From Rhizobium mayense (GTDB taxonomy: Bacteria; Pseudomonadota; Alphaproteobacteria; Rhizobiales; Rhizobiaceae), in assembly GCF_030272705.1 (NCBI RefSeq), contig NZ_JARFYM010000008.1, forward strand, positions 62,001 through 126,000: DNA of 64,000 bases, written 5' to 3'. Position numbers and translations under genes: made by a program. Numbering within the stretch: position 1 is the stretch's first letter; each line of letters begins with the position of its first letter. Below the pieces are notes generated by a model. The model ran no database searches and was not told the DNA's origin. It was given only the letters and a program-made list of their open reading frames with translations. This document shows, piece after piece, positions 1 to 8,251 of this stretch.

Positions 1-540
1 CGCGATGAGACAAAGGTGCCGATCATCTATGTCAGCCATTCGATAGCCGAAGTGGCACGGCTGGCCAACCGTGTCGTCGTCCTGCGCGACGGAAAGGTGG
101 AGGCAACGGGGCCGGCGGTCGAAATCTTTAGCCAGCTTTCCGGCCCGCAGGCGGCCGACCGTCGCGAAGCCGGCGTTCTGCTCGAAGGCAGGGTGGAGAA
201 TATCGACCGTGAACACCGTTTGACCATTGTGGCACTGAAAGCCGCAAAGCTTTTCGTGCCCGGCGAAGCGGCCGGGGTCGGCAAAACCGTCCGCGTCCAC
301 ATTCCCGCCCGCGACGTCATGCTGGCGACGGCGCGCCCTGAAGGCCTGAGCGCCCTCAACATCCTCGAAGGCCGGGTGACCGCGATCGGCACGGCGGCCG
401 GCGGCATGGTTGACGTAAAGATGGAGTGCGGCGGTGACACGGTGCTTGCCCGCATCACGCAATTTTCCGCCGAGCGGCTGGGCCTGGAGATTGGACTGCC
501 CGTTCATGCGGTCATCAAGACCGTAGCGCTCGAATCCTGA
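1..540 (+). CDS. modC: Molybdate ABC transporter ATP-binding protein ModC, C-terminal part
   Basis: The frame is open from base 1, so the 5' end lies outside the window. The visible 179 residues begin just before the H-loop of an ABC ATPase (IIYVSHS, the switch histidine), followed by the end of the nucleotide-binding domain (VVVLRDGKVEATG). The rest, from about residue 60, is a TOBE/MOP-type oxyanion-binding domain with two repeats (LEGRVENID and LEGRVTAIG). That combination is typical of ModC, which energises molybdate import by ModB at the inner membrane. It ends only 6 bp from the end of the convergent ModE-like gene, supporting the molybdate assignment. The Walker A and signature motifs are not visible because of the truncation. 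Confidence 0.85.
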   Translation, partial: RDETKVPIIYVSHSIAEVARLANRVVVLRDGKVEATGPAVEIFSQLSGPQAADRREAGVLLEGRVENIDREHRLTIVALKAAKLFVPGEAAGVGKTVRVHIPARDVMLATARPEGLSALNILEGRVTAIGTAAGGMVDVKMECGGDTVLARITQFSAERLGLEIGLPVHAVIKTVALES

Positions 541-546
541 AAAAGA

Positions 547-963
547 TCAGGACTCTGCCCGCGGCTCCGAAGCCGCATCGCTGGGGTTGCGATTGGCCTC
601 CAGCCATTCGAGATCGCCGGCGATGGCCGCCCGCACCGAGCTTTCCATGCCGCGGAACCGCCGCAACAATTCCTCGCCGAATGGCGTCAGCGCCGCCCCG
701 CCGCCCTTCTGTCCGCCACGCTGCGATTCGACGACCGGCTCCTGGAACATGTGGTTCAATTCGCTGATGAGCAGCCAGGCGCGGCGGTAGGACATGTCCA
801 TGGCGCGCCCGGCTGCCGAAATCGAACCGGTTTCGCGAATATGTTCAAGGAGTTCCATCTTGCCGCGCCCAAGTCGGTCGTGCCCCGAAAAACTGATGCG
901 GAGGATAGGCTTCAGGGATTGTTGTGCGGCTTTGTTCATGGCGTCGGAGCGTTTCGATCTCAT
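547..963 (-). CDS. Short ModE-like winged-helix transcriptional regulator
   Basis: 138 residues. Residues about 36-105 form the LysR/ModE type winged helix-turn-helix (ETGSISAAGRAMDMSYRRAW, then a glycine-rich wing with SQRGGQKGGGAALTPFG), which is characteristic of the N-terminal domain of the molybdate-responsive repressor ModE. The C-terminal MOP/TOBE molybdate-binding repeats of full-length ModE (about 260 residues) are absent, so how it would sense molybdate is unclear. It converges on modC with a 6-bp gap. An internal ATG at 939 is an alternative start; the one at 963 gives a longer N-terminus upstream of the conserved region. The 286 bp between this gene and rsfS contain no gene that I recognise and should hold its promoter. 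Confidence 0.75.
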   Translation of the reverse strand: MRSKRSDAMNKAAQQSLKPILRISFSGHDRLGRGKMELLEHIRETGSISAAGRAMDMSYRRAWLLISELNHMFQEPVVESQRGGQKGGGAALTPFGEELLRRFRGMESSVRAAIAGDLEWLEANRNPSDAASEPRAES

Positions 964-1249
964 CTTGTGTATACGCGCCCTTCGCTCGCCTGTACATGGG
1001 ATGCGGGCAAACGGCAGCCGCCGCCACGCTCTGCCTTACCTGACGTTACCTGAAGCTTCCGCCGCAACTTTCGCGAATAATTGCCCATATCTGGTGCGAA
1101 AGAGGGGGAATTCGATACAAAACCTTGTCTTTACGTCGAATAGGTGACAGCCGGCGTCTTGAAACCTTAACGCTTTGGTGCCTATCTTTGTAGCGTGATC
1201 GACTCAGATCACCTATGTGCATGTTCTGTTACTCAAGGAAGGAAGAGCA

Positions 1250-1663
1250 CTGACAACAGTACACGCCAAGGGAAGAACGCCTGTCGTTATCCCGAAGAGC
1301 CCGGAACGTGGCGCCGATGCCGCTGCCCGAGCCCTGCACGCTGTCCTCGCAAGCCTCGAGGACTCCAAGGCCGAAAATATCGTCACCATCAACATTGCTG
1401 GCAAATCCGCGCTTGGAGACTATATGGTCGTCGTCTCCGGACGCTCGAACCGGCATGTCCTGGCGATTGCCGACCATCTAATCACCGACCTCAAGGACGA
1501 CGGTCTAGGCAACGCCCGCGTTGAAGGCCTGGAAGGCGGTGATTGGGTTTTGATCGACACCGGTGACATCATCATTCACGTGTTCCGTCCGGAGATCCGC
1601 GAATTTTACAACATCGAAAAGATGTGGGCTGCGCCTGATCTCGACGAGGGCACGCTGCACTAA
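1250..1663 (+). CDS. rsfS: Ribosomal silencing factor RsfS (Iojap/YbeB family)
   Basis: Full-length Iojap/RsfS protein, which binds L14 of the 50S subunit and blocks subunit joining when nutrients are short. The conserved core is clear: KAENIVTINIAGKSALGDYMVVVSGRSNRH, then VEGLEGGDWVLIDTGDIIIHVF and REFYNIEKMW. The start is not obvious. No ATG lies upstream of the core in this frame; a GTG at 1217 has no ribosome-binding site, while a CTG at 1250 sits 4 bp after the purine-rich AAGGAAGGAAG (1235-1245). I prefer the CTG, giving 137 residues. It is followed by rlmH in the same direction, the usual rsfS-rlmH pair. Confidence 0.92.
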   Translation: MTTVHAKGRTPVVIPKSPERGADAAARALHAVLASLEDSKAENIVTINIAGKSALGDYMVVVSGRSNRHVLAIADHLITDLKDDGLGNARVEGLEGGDWVLIDTGDIIIHVFRPEIREFYNIEKMWAAPDLDEGTLH

Positions 1664-1778
1664 CCGATTCCAGGTTTTATTCCCGGTCCCGGTTGGCAGC
1701 TTCTTATCGCCGGATATGATGGTCCGGCAGCGATCTACGTCTGTGCCGCCATGACGGCGGATATGCTTGGGAGCGGGA

Positions 1779-2261
1779 ATGCGGATAGGTCTTTTTGCCG
1801 TGGGTCGGTTGAAAACCGGCCCTGAGAAGGACCTTGCGGCCCGTTATCTCGACCGTTTCGCCAAGGCCGGTCCGGCCATCGGCCTGGAATTGGCGCGGAT
1901 GACCGAGGTCGCAGAAAGCCGCGCATCCAACGGCGAGACGCGTAAGCGTGAAGAGGCCGTCCTATTGCAGAAAGCGCATCCGGAAGGCGGCGTTCTCATT
2001 CTCCTCGACGAGCGCGGCAAGGCGCTTGACAGCGAAGCCTTCGCCGCACTGCTTGGCGCGTTCCGCGACCAGGGCAAGCGCGACCTCACGCTCGCCATCG
2101 GCGGCGCGGATGGTCTCGACCCCTCCCTCTACGACAAGGCCGACGCCACCATCTGCCTGGGCAAAATGACCTGGCCGCATCAACTGGTGCGCATTCTCAT
2201 CGCCGAGCAGCTCTACCGCGCCGTCACCATTCTGTCCGGCCACCCCTATCATCGGGCTTGA
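1779..2261 (+). CDS. rlmH: 23S rRNA pseudouridine-1915 N3-methyltransferase RlmH
   Basis: 160-residue SPOUT-class (knotted) methyltransferase that uses S-adenosylmethionine to methylate pseudouridine 1915 in helix 69 of 23S rRNA. Diagnostic segments are LLDERGKALDSEAFA, the SAM-binding AIGGADGLD and the C-terminal knot RILIAEQLYRAVTILSGHPYH. The ATG at 1779 is preceded by GGGAGCGGGA; an in-frame TTG at 1767 would add four residues and is less likely. It follows rsfS by 115 bp, and both act on the large ribosomal subunit. Confidence 0.95.
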   Translation: MRIGLFAVGRLKTGPEKDLAARYLDRFAKAGPAIGLELARMTEVAESRASNGETRKREEAVLLQKAHPEGGVLILLDERGKALDSEAFAALLGAFRDQGKRDLTLAIGGADGLDPSLYDKADATICLGKMTWPHQLVRILIAEQLYRAVTILSGHPYHRA

Positions 2262-2442
2262 TGTTCCGCCGCCGGCGATCGAAGCACTCGAAAACAGTTT
2301 GGCGTTCGGATATTTTGCGTTAACGGAACGCTCACACAGGCGTGTTTTGATTCCCGCCGCAAAATTGATGATGCTTCCTGGATAATCGCGGCAAATCGGT
2401 CTAATTTCACGCGATTTGAAGGGGCTGAGCCCAAACGACTGG

Positions 2443-3918
2443 ATGAGAAAAACCCCGCCCACGCTTTCCCGCCTGCTGCTGCCATCCTTGGCAGTGTGTC
2501 TTGGCGTGGGTGTTTATGTTGAAAGTCCGTTTCAGTTGCGGGACACGGCCCAGGCGCAGGAAGATGGAGGTGCGTCACCCGCGCCAGCGCAGACCTCCTC
2601 ACAGACCAAGGACGATCTGCCCGCCTCCACCGCCGCTACACCTTCGGAGCAGGCGCCGGACCCGGCCGCCGATCTTGCCAAGAAGCGCGATCAAACCCGG
2701 GCCGAGCTGGAGGAACTGTCGAAGACCATCAGCCTTTCCGCCGACAAGACGAAGGCACTGGAAGACGGCATCGCCTCGCTCGACAAGAGCACCGCCAGCC
2801 TGCGTCAGTCGCTGATCGATAGCGCCGCCCGCCGAAGGGATATGGACCGCAAGATTCAGCAGAGCGGGAAGACGCTGACTGATCTTGCAGTCAAGGAAGA
2901 CAAGATCCGCGGATCGTTGCACGAGCGCCGCGGGCTGCTGGCCGAAGTTCTGGGCGCGCTGGAACGCATGGGCCGCAACCCGCCGCCGGCGCTCCTCGTG
3001 ACGCCGGACGATGCGCTTGCTTCCGTGCGCAGCGCCATCCTGCTCGGGGCCGTCGTTCCCGGCATGCGCAAGGAGACGGATAAGCTCGTCGCCGACCTTA
3101 CCGATCTCACCAAGCTGCATGCCGCCACGGCCGCCGAAAAAGCCGATCTCACCGCCACCATGACCAACAGTCTGGAGGAGGAAAGGCGCATGGATCTTCT
3201 GATCGCCGAGAACGACAAGCAGACGCATGAAAACGCCGCCGAACTGGACGCCGAGCGTAAGCGCTCCGAAGAATTGGCGGGGCAGGCGACCAGTCTCGAG
3301 GGTCTCGTCGCTTCGCTCGAAAGCCAGATCGGCTCGGTGCGCGATGCCGCTGCCGCGGCCCGGGCGGAAGAGGCCCGCCGGGAGCAGATGACCGACCAGC
3401 AGCGCGAGCAGGCCAAGGCACTCGCCGAAAGCGGTGTGCCCGATAAAAACCGCATTGCGCCCGCATATCCGTTCTCCGACCTTAAACGGAAATTGGAGCT
3501 GCCTGTGGCGGGTGATATTCTCCGCCAGTTTGGCGATGATGACGGAACGGGACATACGGCGATGGGCATTACCGTCGCGACCGGTCCCGACGCGTTCGTC
3601 ACCGCTCCTGCCGATGGGACGGTCGTCTATGCCGGCGCGTTTCGCAGCTACGGACAAATGGTTATCTTGGATACGGGCGACGGCTACCATATGGTGCTGT
3701 CGGGAATGGACGCGATCAAGACGCGTCTCGGCAAATTTGTCTTCGCCGGCGAGCCGCTCGCTGTGATGGGCGAAAAAAGAGTCGCGAGCGCGACTGCATT
3801 GGCGCTGGAAACGGATCGGCCAACGCTCTACATTGAATTTCGAAAAGATGGGAAGCCGGTCGATTCTCGGCCATGGTGGACCTCCAAAGACACTGGAAAG
3901 GCACGCAATGATACGTAG
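2443..3918 (+). CDS. EnvC-like murein hydrolase activator (degenerate LytM/M23 domain)
   Basis: About 491 residues from ATG 2443 (a TTG at 2416 would add nine). An N-terminal hydrophobic segment (LSRLLLPSLAVCLGVGVYV) acts as signal or anchor. A low-complexity Pro/Ala/Thr stretch follows, then a long Lys/Glu/Ala-rich coiled coil over roughly residues 75-335. The C-terminal 130 residues form an M23/LytM fold (TAPADGTVVYAGAFRSYGQMVIL). The metal ligands of active LytM enzymes, HxxxD and the later HxH, are replaced (TAMGIT and HMVLSG), as in E. coli EnvC, so I infer an amidase activator rather than a hydrolase. It overlaps ctpA by 11 bp, the common alphaproteobacterial envC-ctpA pair, and both should act in the periplasm during division. 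Confidence 0.85.
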   Translation: MRKTPPTLSRLLLPSLAVCLGVGVYVESPFQLRDTAQAQEDGGASPAPAQTSSQTKDDLPASTAATPSEQAPDPAADLAKKRDQTRAELEELSKTISLSADKTKALEDGIASLDKSTASLRQSLIDSAARRRDMDRKIQQSGKTLTDLAVKEDKIRGSLHERRGLLAEVLGALERMGRNPPPALLVTPDDALASVRSAILLGAVVPGMRKETDKLVADLTDLTKLHAATAAEKADLTATMTNSLEEERRMDLLIAENDKQTHENAAELDAERKRSEELAGQATSLEGLVASLESQIGSVRDAAAAARAEEARREQMTDQQREQAKALAESGVPDKNRIAPAYPFSDLKRKLELPVAGDILRQFGDDDGTGHTAMGITVATGPDAFVTAPADGTVVYAGAFRSYGQMVILDTGDGYHMVLSGMDAIKTRLGKFVFAGEPLAVMGEKRVASATALALETDRPTLYIEFRKDGKPVDSRPWWTSKDTGKARNDT

Positions 3919-5236
3919 GGCTTCTCTTGTTCTCGTTGGCGCATTGATGGGTGCGACCGCGATGAGCGTCATCTACACGGCGGTAGCGCCGGCGGAAGCC
4001 GCTGGCGCTTCCACGTACAAGGAATTGTCGATTTTCGGCGATGTCTTTGAACGTGTACGCGCGCAATACGTAACGCCGCCCCAGGAAGACAAGCTCATCG
4101 AAGCCGCCATCAACGGCATGCTGACCTCGCTGGACCCGCATTCGAGCTACATGAATGCCAAGGATGCCGAAGACATGCGCACCCAGACCAAGGGTGAATT
4201 CGGCGGCCTCGGCATTGAAGTGACGATGGATAACGATCTGGTCAAGGTCATCACGCCGATCGATGATACGCCTGCCGCCAAGGCCGGTGTTCTTGCCGGC
4301 GACTATATCACCGCCATCGACGGGCAGTCCGTGCGCGGCCTTAAGCTGGAAGACGCCGTGGAAAAGATGCGCGGCGCCGTCAAGACGCCGATCAAGCTGA
4401 CGCTGATGCGCAAGGGCGCCGACAAGCCGATCGAACTCACCATTATCCGTGACGTGATCGCCGTTGCCGCCGTCAAGTCGCGCGAAGAGGGCGGCGACGT
4501 CGGTTATCTCCGCATCATCTCCTTCACCGAAAAGACCACGCCGGACCTCGAAGCCGCGATTGCCAAGATCAAGAAGGACATCCCGGCCGACAAGCTGAAG
4601 GGCTATGTCCTCGACCTGCGCCTCAATCCGGGCGGCCTGCTCGACCAGGCGATCAACGTCGCCGACGATGTGCTGGAGCGTGGCGAAGTCGTCTCCACCC
4701 GCGGCCGCAATCCGGACGAAACCCGGCGCTTCAACGCCGGCCCGGGCGACTTGACCGACGGCAAGCCGATCATCGTGCTCATTAACGGCGGCTCGGCTTC
4801 GGCTTCCGAAATCGTCGCCGGCGCCCTGCAGGATCTGCGTCGCGCCACCGTTGTCGGCACCCAGTCCTTCGGCAAGGGCTCCGTGCAGACCATCATCCCG
4901 CTTGGCGATGGCAACGGTGCGCTGCGTCTGACGACCGCGCTTTACTACACGCCATCGGGTCGTTCGATCCAGGGCACCGGCATCACGCCTGACGTCAAGG
5001 TCGACGAGCCGCTGCCCGACGATCTGAAGGGCAAGCTGGTGACCGAAGGCGAATCCAGCCTGCCTGGCCACATCAAGGGCCAGAGCGAAACCGACCAGGG
5101 TTCCGGCTCGGCCGCCTATGTGCCGCCGGATCCAAAGGACGACGTTCAGCTGAACTACGCACTTGATCTGTTGCGCGGCGTAAAGACGGATCCGTCTTTC
5201 CCGCCGAACCCGGACAAAGCGGTTTCCGCCAAGTAA
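3908..5236 (+). CDS. ctpA: Carboxy-terminal processing protease CtpA (S41 family)
   Basis: 442-residue periplasmic serine protease. It has a hydrophobic signal segment (residues 2-28), a PDZ domain at about 97-185 (GGLGIEV, AGVLAGDYITAIDG), and an S41 catalytic core with the Ser/Lys dyad: Ser298 in NGGSASASEI and Lys323 in QSFGKGS. The family trims C-termini of exported proteins and, in several Gram-negatives, regulates murein endopeptidases. ATG 3908 fits the conserved N-terminus and lies inside the end of the EnvC-like gene, which suggests translational coupling. A longer in-frame opening upstream is simply the other frame of that gene. A strong hairpin follows at 5242. Confidence 0.95.
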   Translation: MIRRASLVLVGALMGATAMSVIYTAVAPAEAAGASTYKELSIFGDVFERVRAQYVTPPQEDKLIEAAINGMLTSLDPHSSYMNAKDAEDMRTQTKGEFGGLGIEVTMDNDLVKVITPIDDTPAAKAGVLAGDYITAIDGQSVRGLKLEDAVEKMRGAVKTPIKLTLMRKGADKPIELTIIRDVIAVAAVKSREEGGDVGYLRIISFTEKTTPDLEAAIAKIKKDIPADKLKGYVLDLRLNPGGLLDQAINVADDVLERGEVVSTRGRNPDETRRFNAGPGDLTDGKPIIVLINGGSASASEIVAGALQDLRRATVVGTQSFGKGSVQTIIPLGDGNGALRLTTALYYTPSGRSIQGTGITPDVKVDEPLPDDLKGKLVTEGESSLPGHIKGQSETDQGSGSAAYVPPDPKDDVQLNYALDLLRGVKTDPSFPPNPDKAVSAK

Positions 5237-5241
5237 GATAC

Positions 5242-5272
5242 AGCGCCGGGCTGGAGACAGACCCGGCGCTTT
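5242..5272 (+). terminator. Intrinsic terminator-like hairpin after ctpA
   Basis: A 9-bp perfect GC stem (AGCGCCGGG at 5242-5250 with CCCGGCGCT at 5262-5270), an 11-nt loop, and a short T stretch after it. It lies 6 bp after the ctpA stop and probably ends the envC-like/ctpA transcript. Confidence 0.7.
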
Positions 5273-5280
5273 CATATCCG

Positions 5281-5306
5281 GAGCGAGGTGATATCTCATC
5301 TCGCTC
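5281..5306. repeat. Near-perfect 11-bp palindrome between ctpA and the next gene
   Basis: GAGCGAGGTGA at 5281-5291 pairs with TCATCTCGCTC at 5296-5306, with one mismatch and a 4-nt centre (TATC). It lies about 150 bp upstream of the deacetylase start. It could be a second hairpin terminator or a protein-binding site; nothing in the sequence decides this. The rest of the 5237-5457 gap shows no gene. Confidence 0.45.
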
Positions 5307-5457
5307 TAACTATTTGAGTAGGTGTGATCTTATTCGAAATCCATTTTGGATCATACTTGAGTGTTTTGAATCTGGAGCGTCCTCTCCGCTTTGATGGCTG
5401 CGCATGAAGGCGGATTGCTCTGGGGCGGACAGCTTCCCGCTGGGGTGGATACGGACT

Positions 5458-6645
5458 TTGGGAACGGATTTGCATGCACCGCTGGGCCAGAACCGCGGCA
5501 CCAGCCGCAAACGGCGGCGTCCGCCCATTGGGCGCATCCTTGGGGGCTTCTGCCTGATCGCGATCGCCAGTTTTTCCCTCTATTCGGCACTGCTGCGCGA
5601 CAATCTTCAGAAAACTCCGCCTGTCGAGACAGCCGAGAAGGCCTCGCCACCGCCAGCAGCGGTGGCCGATAAGCCCGCCGCGAGCGATCAAACGGGCCTG
5701 ACGCAGGTCGACCCGCAATCCGGCGCCGATACGCATCGCATCGTCACCAGCGACGGTTCTGTCGTGACGATGTTCAGCCCGAACGCCCGCGACGGCAGCG
5801 GCCCGGTGCTGATCAACGCCAACCAGGTCGGCCAGGATCCGCGCATGGCGGCAATACCGAACGACAGCCTGCTCGAGGACTCGCCCTTCGGCAAACTGCC
5901 GATCGCTGCGCCGAGCGGGCTGAGGCCAATGGACCAATATGCGCGGCCATGGTCCGGCGCCCGCGGCACGCGCGTTGCCATCGTCGTCAGCGGTCTCGGC
6001 CTCAGCCAGACCGGCACTCAGCGCGCCATCGAGAAGCTGCCCGAGGAGATCACGCTCGCCTTTGCGGCCACCGGCAACAGCCTGCAGCGCTGGATGCAGG
6101 AAGCGCGGCGCGGCGGTCATGAAATCCTGCTACAGGTGCCTTTCGAGCCTTTCGATTATCCCGGAAACAATCCCGGGCCGGATACGCTTTTGACCTCGCA
6201 GCCCGCCGCCAAGAATATTGAGGACCTGCACAAGGCGATGGGCGAGATCACCAACTATACCGGCGTGATGAACTATCTCGGCGGACGGTTCCTTTCAAAT
6301 GCCAATGCCATGGAACCCGTCATGCGCGATATCGGCAAGCGCGGCCTGCTGTTCCTTGACGACGGTTCCTCGGCACAGTCCAAATCCGGCACCATCGCCA
6401 AGGCGCTAGAGGTGCCGCATGCGTTTGCCGACGTCCAGCTTGACGGAGAATTGCAGCAGGATGCCATCCTGAAGAAACTCGACGAGCTGGAGCGCATCGC
6501 GCGCCGCAATGGCTCGGCGATCGGCGTTGCTGCCGCTTTTGACGAGAGCGTCGATGCCATCAGCAAATGGAGCGAGGAAGCGGCCATGCGCGGCATCGAG
6601 ATCGTTGCCGTCTCGGCCCTCACCGACGACCCCAAACACCCTTGA
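5458..6645 (+). CDS. Divergent polysaccharide deacetylase family protein (YibQ type)
   Basis: 395 residues from TTG 5458 (MGTDLHAPLGQNR start). One membrane segment at about residues 28-47 (ILGGFCLIAIASFSLYSALL) follows a basic stretch, so the bulk should face the periplasm. The C-terminal half carries the divergent polysaccharide deacetylase (DUF610/YibQ) pattern: VAIVVSGLGLSQTGTQRAI, LPEEITLAFA, GHEILLQVPFEPFDYP, NYLGGRFLSN and GLLFLDDGSS. The family is often found after ctpA and before rppH, as here; its substrate is not established. An upstream ATG at 5404 lacks a good ribosome-binding site and would disrupt the usual start. It is followed by rppH after 16 bp. Confidence 0.85.
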   Translation: MGTDLHAPLGQNRGTSRKRRRPPIGRILGGFCLIAIASFSLYSALLRDNLQKTPPVETAEKASPPPAAVADKPAASDQTGLTQVDPQSGADTHRIVTSDGSVVTMFSPNARDGSGPVLINANQVGQDPRMAAIPNDSLLEDSPFGKLPIAAPSGLRPMDQYARPWSGARGTRVAIVVSGLGLSQTGTQRAIEKLPEEITLAFAATGNSLQRWMQEARRGGHEILLQVPFEPFDYPGNNPGPDTLLTSQPAAKNIEDLHKAMGEITNYTGVMNYLGGRFLSNANAMEPVMRDIGKRGLLFLDDGSSAQSKSGTIAKALEVPHAFADVQLDGELQQDAILKKLDELERIARRNGSAIGVAAAFDESVDAISKWSEEAAMRGIEIVAVSALTDDPKHP

Positions 6646-6661
6646 TCGCTAGAGGATAACC

Positions 6662-7201
6662 ATGAGCAAGAGCCATCAACCCATCAGAGCTGAAGACCTG
6701 CCCTATCGCCCCTGCGTCGGCATCATGGTGCTCAACCGCGAAGGGCTGGTCTGGGCCGGCAAGCGCATTCCGGATGGCAATTCCGAATATGACGGTTCGC
6801 CGCAGCTCTGGCAGATGCCGCAGGGCGGCATCGACGAGGGCGAAGATCCGCTGGAGGCGGCCTATCGCGAGCTTTACGAAGAGACCGGCATGAAGGCGGT
6901 GACGCTGCTCGCCGAAGCGAAGGACTGGATCAATTACGATCTGCCGCCGCAGTTGATCGGCATCGGCCTCAAGGGAAAATACCGTGGCCAGACCCAGCGC
7001 TGGTTTGCCTTCCGCTTCGACGGCAACGAAAGCGAAATCGCCATCAACCCGCCGCCGGGCGGCCACGAACCGGAATTCGACGCCTGGGAATGGAAGCCGA
7101 TGGCAGAGCTGCCCGGCTTGATCGTCGCCTTCAAGCGGTCGGTCTACGACCAGGTCGTCGCTGAATTCCGGCACCTAGCCGGTCTGAAGGCGGAAGACTG
7201 A
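6662..7201 (+). CDS. rppH: RNA pyrophosphohydrolase RppH (Nudix)
   Basis: 179 residues. The Nudix box GX5EX7REUXEEXGU fits exactly at residues 55-77 (G55, E61, R69, E70, E73, E74, G76). Context motifs [16 protein letters not shown] and FAFRFDG are those of the RppH/IalA group, which removes pyrophosphate from 5'-triphosphorylated mRNA and so exposes it to RNase E; older literature also describes dinucleoside polyphosphate hydrolysis. It sits 16 bp downstream of the deacetylase-like gene and is probably cotranscribed. A GC hairpin at 7209 follows the stop. Confidence 0.95.
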   Translation: MSKSHQPIRAEDLPYRPCVGIMVLNREGLVWAGKRIPDGNSEYDGSPQLWQMPQGGIDEGEDPLEAAYRELYEETGMKAVTLLAEAKDWINYDLPPQLIGIGLKGKYRGQTQRWFAFRFDGNESEIAINPPPGGHEPEFDAWEWKPMAELPGLIVAFKRSVYDQVVAEFRHLAGLKAED

Positions 7202-7208
7202 GCAAAGT

Positions 7209-7230
7209 CCGGCCGCTGAAAAACGGCCGG
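7209..7230 (+). terminator. Hairpin after rppH
   Basis: CCGGCCG (7209-7215) pairs with CGGCCGG (7224-7230) across an 8-nt A-rich loop, 8 bp after the rppH stop. No long T-run follows directly, so it may act together with the second palindrome at 7238. Confidence 0.55.
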
Positions 7231-7237
7231 AATCGAG

Positions 7238-7279
7238 ATAGAGCGGTTCAGCTTTTACGGAACCCCGGAACCGCTCTAT
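7238..7279. repeat. 12-bp perfect inverted repeat of the rhizobial AGAGCGGTTC type
   Basis: ATAGAGCGGTTC (7238-7249) and GAACCGCTCTAT (7268-7279) are exact complements with an 18-nt loop, followed by a T-rich stretch (CCTTTTGTTTTTTC). It lies between the convergent rppH and bfr genes. It resembles the intergenic palindromes seen elsewhere in rhizobial genomes and could also act as a terminator. Confidence 0.6.
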
Positions 7280-7347
7280 CCTTTTGTTTTTTCGCCATTC
7301 CGGACAGAAAACCGCCCCGCACTTTTGCTGAAATTGCTCTCGGCGAA

Positions 7348-7833
7348 TTATTCGGCGGTGTCGGCTGAATCGGCGTTAAGCTGGCCGTATTTGGCCTCGC
7401 CGATCTTACCGAGCAACTCGATCTGGGTTTCCAGGAAATCAATATGGCCTTCCTCGTCCGCCAGCAGCTCCTCGAACAGCTTCATGGAGACATAGTCTCC
7501 GGCGTCGTGACAGATGTCGCGTGACTTCTTGTAGGCCGTACGGGCATCGTATTCGCCGGCGAGATCGGCTTCCAGGACTTCCTTGACATTCTGGCCGATG
7601 CGCAGTGGCGCCAGCGTCTGCAGGTTCGGATGTCCCTCGAGGAAGATGATGCGAGCGACGAGACGATCGGCATGATGCATCTCTTCGATGGATTCCGCGC
7701 GCTCCCTCTTGGCAAGCTTGGTATAGCCCCAATCTTCCAGAAGCCGGTAATGAACCCAATATTGATTGACTGCACCGAGTTCGAAAAACAGCGCCTCGTT
7801 AAGCCGCTCGATGACTTTTTTGTCGCCTTTCAA
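7348..7833 (-). CDS. bfr: Bacterioferritin
   Basis: 161 residues, the normal bacterioferritin length. It oxidises ferrous iron and stores it in a 24-subunit shell. All diiron ligands are present (E18, E51, H54, E94, E127, H130), as is Met52, the usual axial ligand for the inter-subunit haem. The start overlaps the end of the bfd gene by 35 bp, so the two are a tight operon with bfd first. It converges with rppH, from which two hairpins separate it. Confidence 0.96.
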   Translation of the reverse strand: MKGDKKVIERLNEALFFELGAVNQYWVHYRLLEDWGYTKLAKRERAESIEEMHHADRLVARIIFLEGHPNLQTLAPLRIGQNVKEVLEADLAGEYDARTAYKKSRDICHDAGDYVSMKLFEELLADEEGHIDFLETQIELLGKIGEAKYGQLNADSADTAE

Positions 7834-8110
7834 TGTCCGCTCTCCTATTTTCTTCGTGGAATTTTTTCAAGCGGGACATGAAATCAAATATTTCCGCCTC
7901 AGTCGAGTGGCGGCGGGCATGATAGTCCTCGGTCGTCTGGATGATGATGTCGACGACATTCGGGAAACAGCCGCAGCAACGGCCGCGCTTCGACATGGCG
8001 TGATAGACTTTGGCGGGGACGATGAGCTGCCAGCAATCCTGATCGAGGAGCTCAATGATGGTCTCCCGGATTTCCTTGTCGGTAATGTAATTACAACTGC
8101 AAACCAGCAT
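7799..8110 (-). CDS. bfd: Bacterioferritin-associated ferredoxin
   Basis: 103 residues. The N-terminal 60 residues are a BFD-type [2Fe-2S] domain, with Cys4 and Cys6 (VCSCN) and Cys45 and Cys48 (RCCGCFP) as ligands. Bfd passes electrons to bacterioferritin so that stored ferric iron is reduced and released. About 40 basic residues after the domain make it longer than the usual 64-75 residue Bfd; their role is unknown. It lies first in a bfd-bfr operon. The 141 bp upstream carry a TTGACA (8173-8178, leftward) and a GAATCGATTC palindrome (8183-8192). I could not assign a clear Irr or RirA iron box there. Confidence 0.92.
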   Translation of the reverse strand: MLVCSCNYITDKEIRETIIELLDQDCWQLIVPAKVYHAMSKRGRCCGCFPNVVDIIIQTTEDYHARRHSTEAEIFDFMSRLKKFHEENRRADIERRQKSHRAA

Positions 8111-8251
8111 TCTTCGCTCAGCCCGTCAAACATGACATCTGCTGTCTTGTTTCTGCGAAAGAAGACGATCTTTGTCAAGAAAGAATCGATTCATTTTTTC
8201 ATGACGACAGGCAGGGCTGGATCATTTCAACGTGAGACGTAGCCGTGCCTA

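Noticed and set aside
1576..1591. ATTCACGTGTTCCGTC in rsfS as a parS site
   Set aside because: Too few matches outside the CACGTG core; it is ordinary rsfS coding sequence.
3716..5299. A 527-codon open frame opposite ctpA
   Set aside because: Antisense to a protease with intact catalytic motifs; low-complexity translation and no ribosome-binding site.
8111..8251. Iron-responsive Irr or RirA box upstream of bfd
   Set aside because: I found a TTGACA and a GAATCGATTC palindrome, but no convincing match to either consensus; the promoter could not be pinned down.
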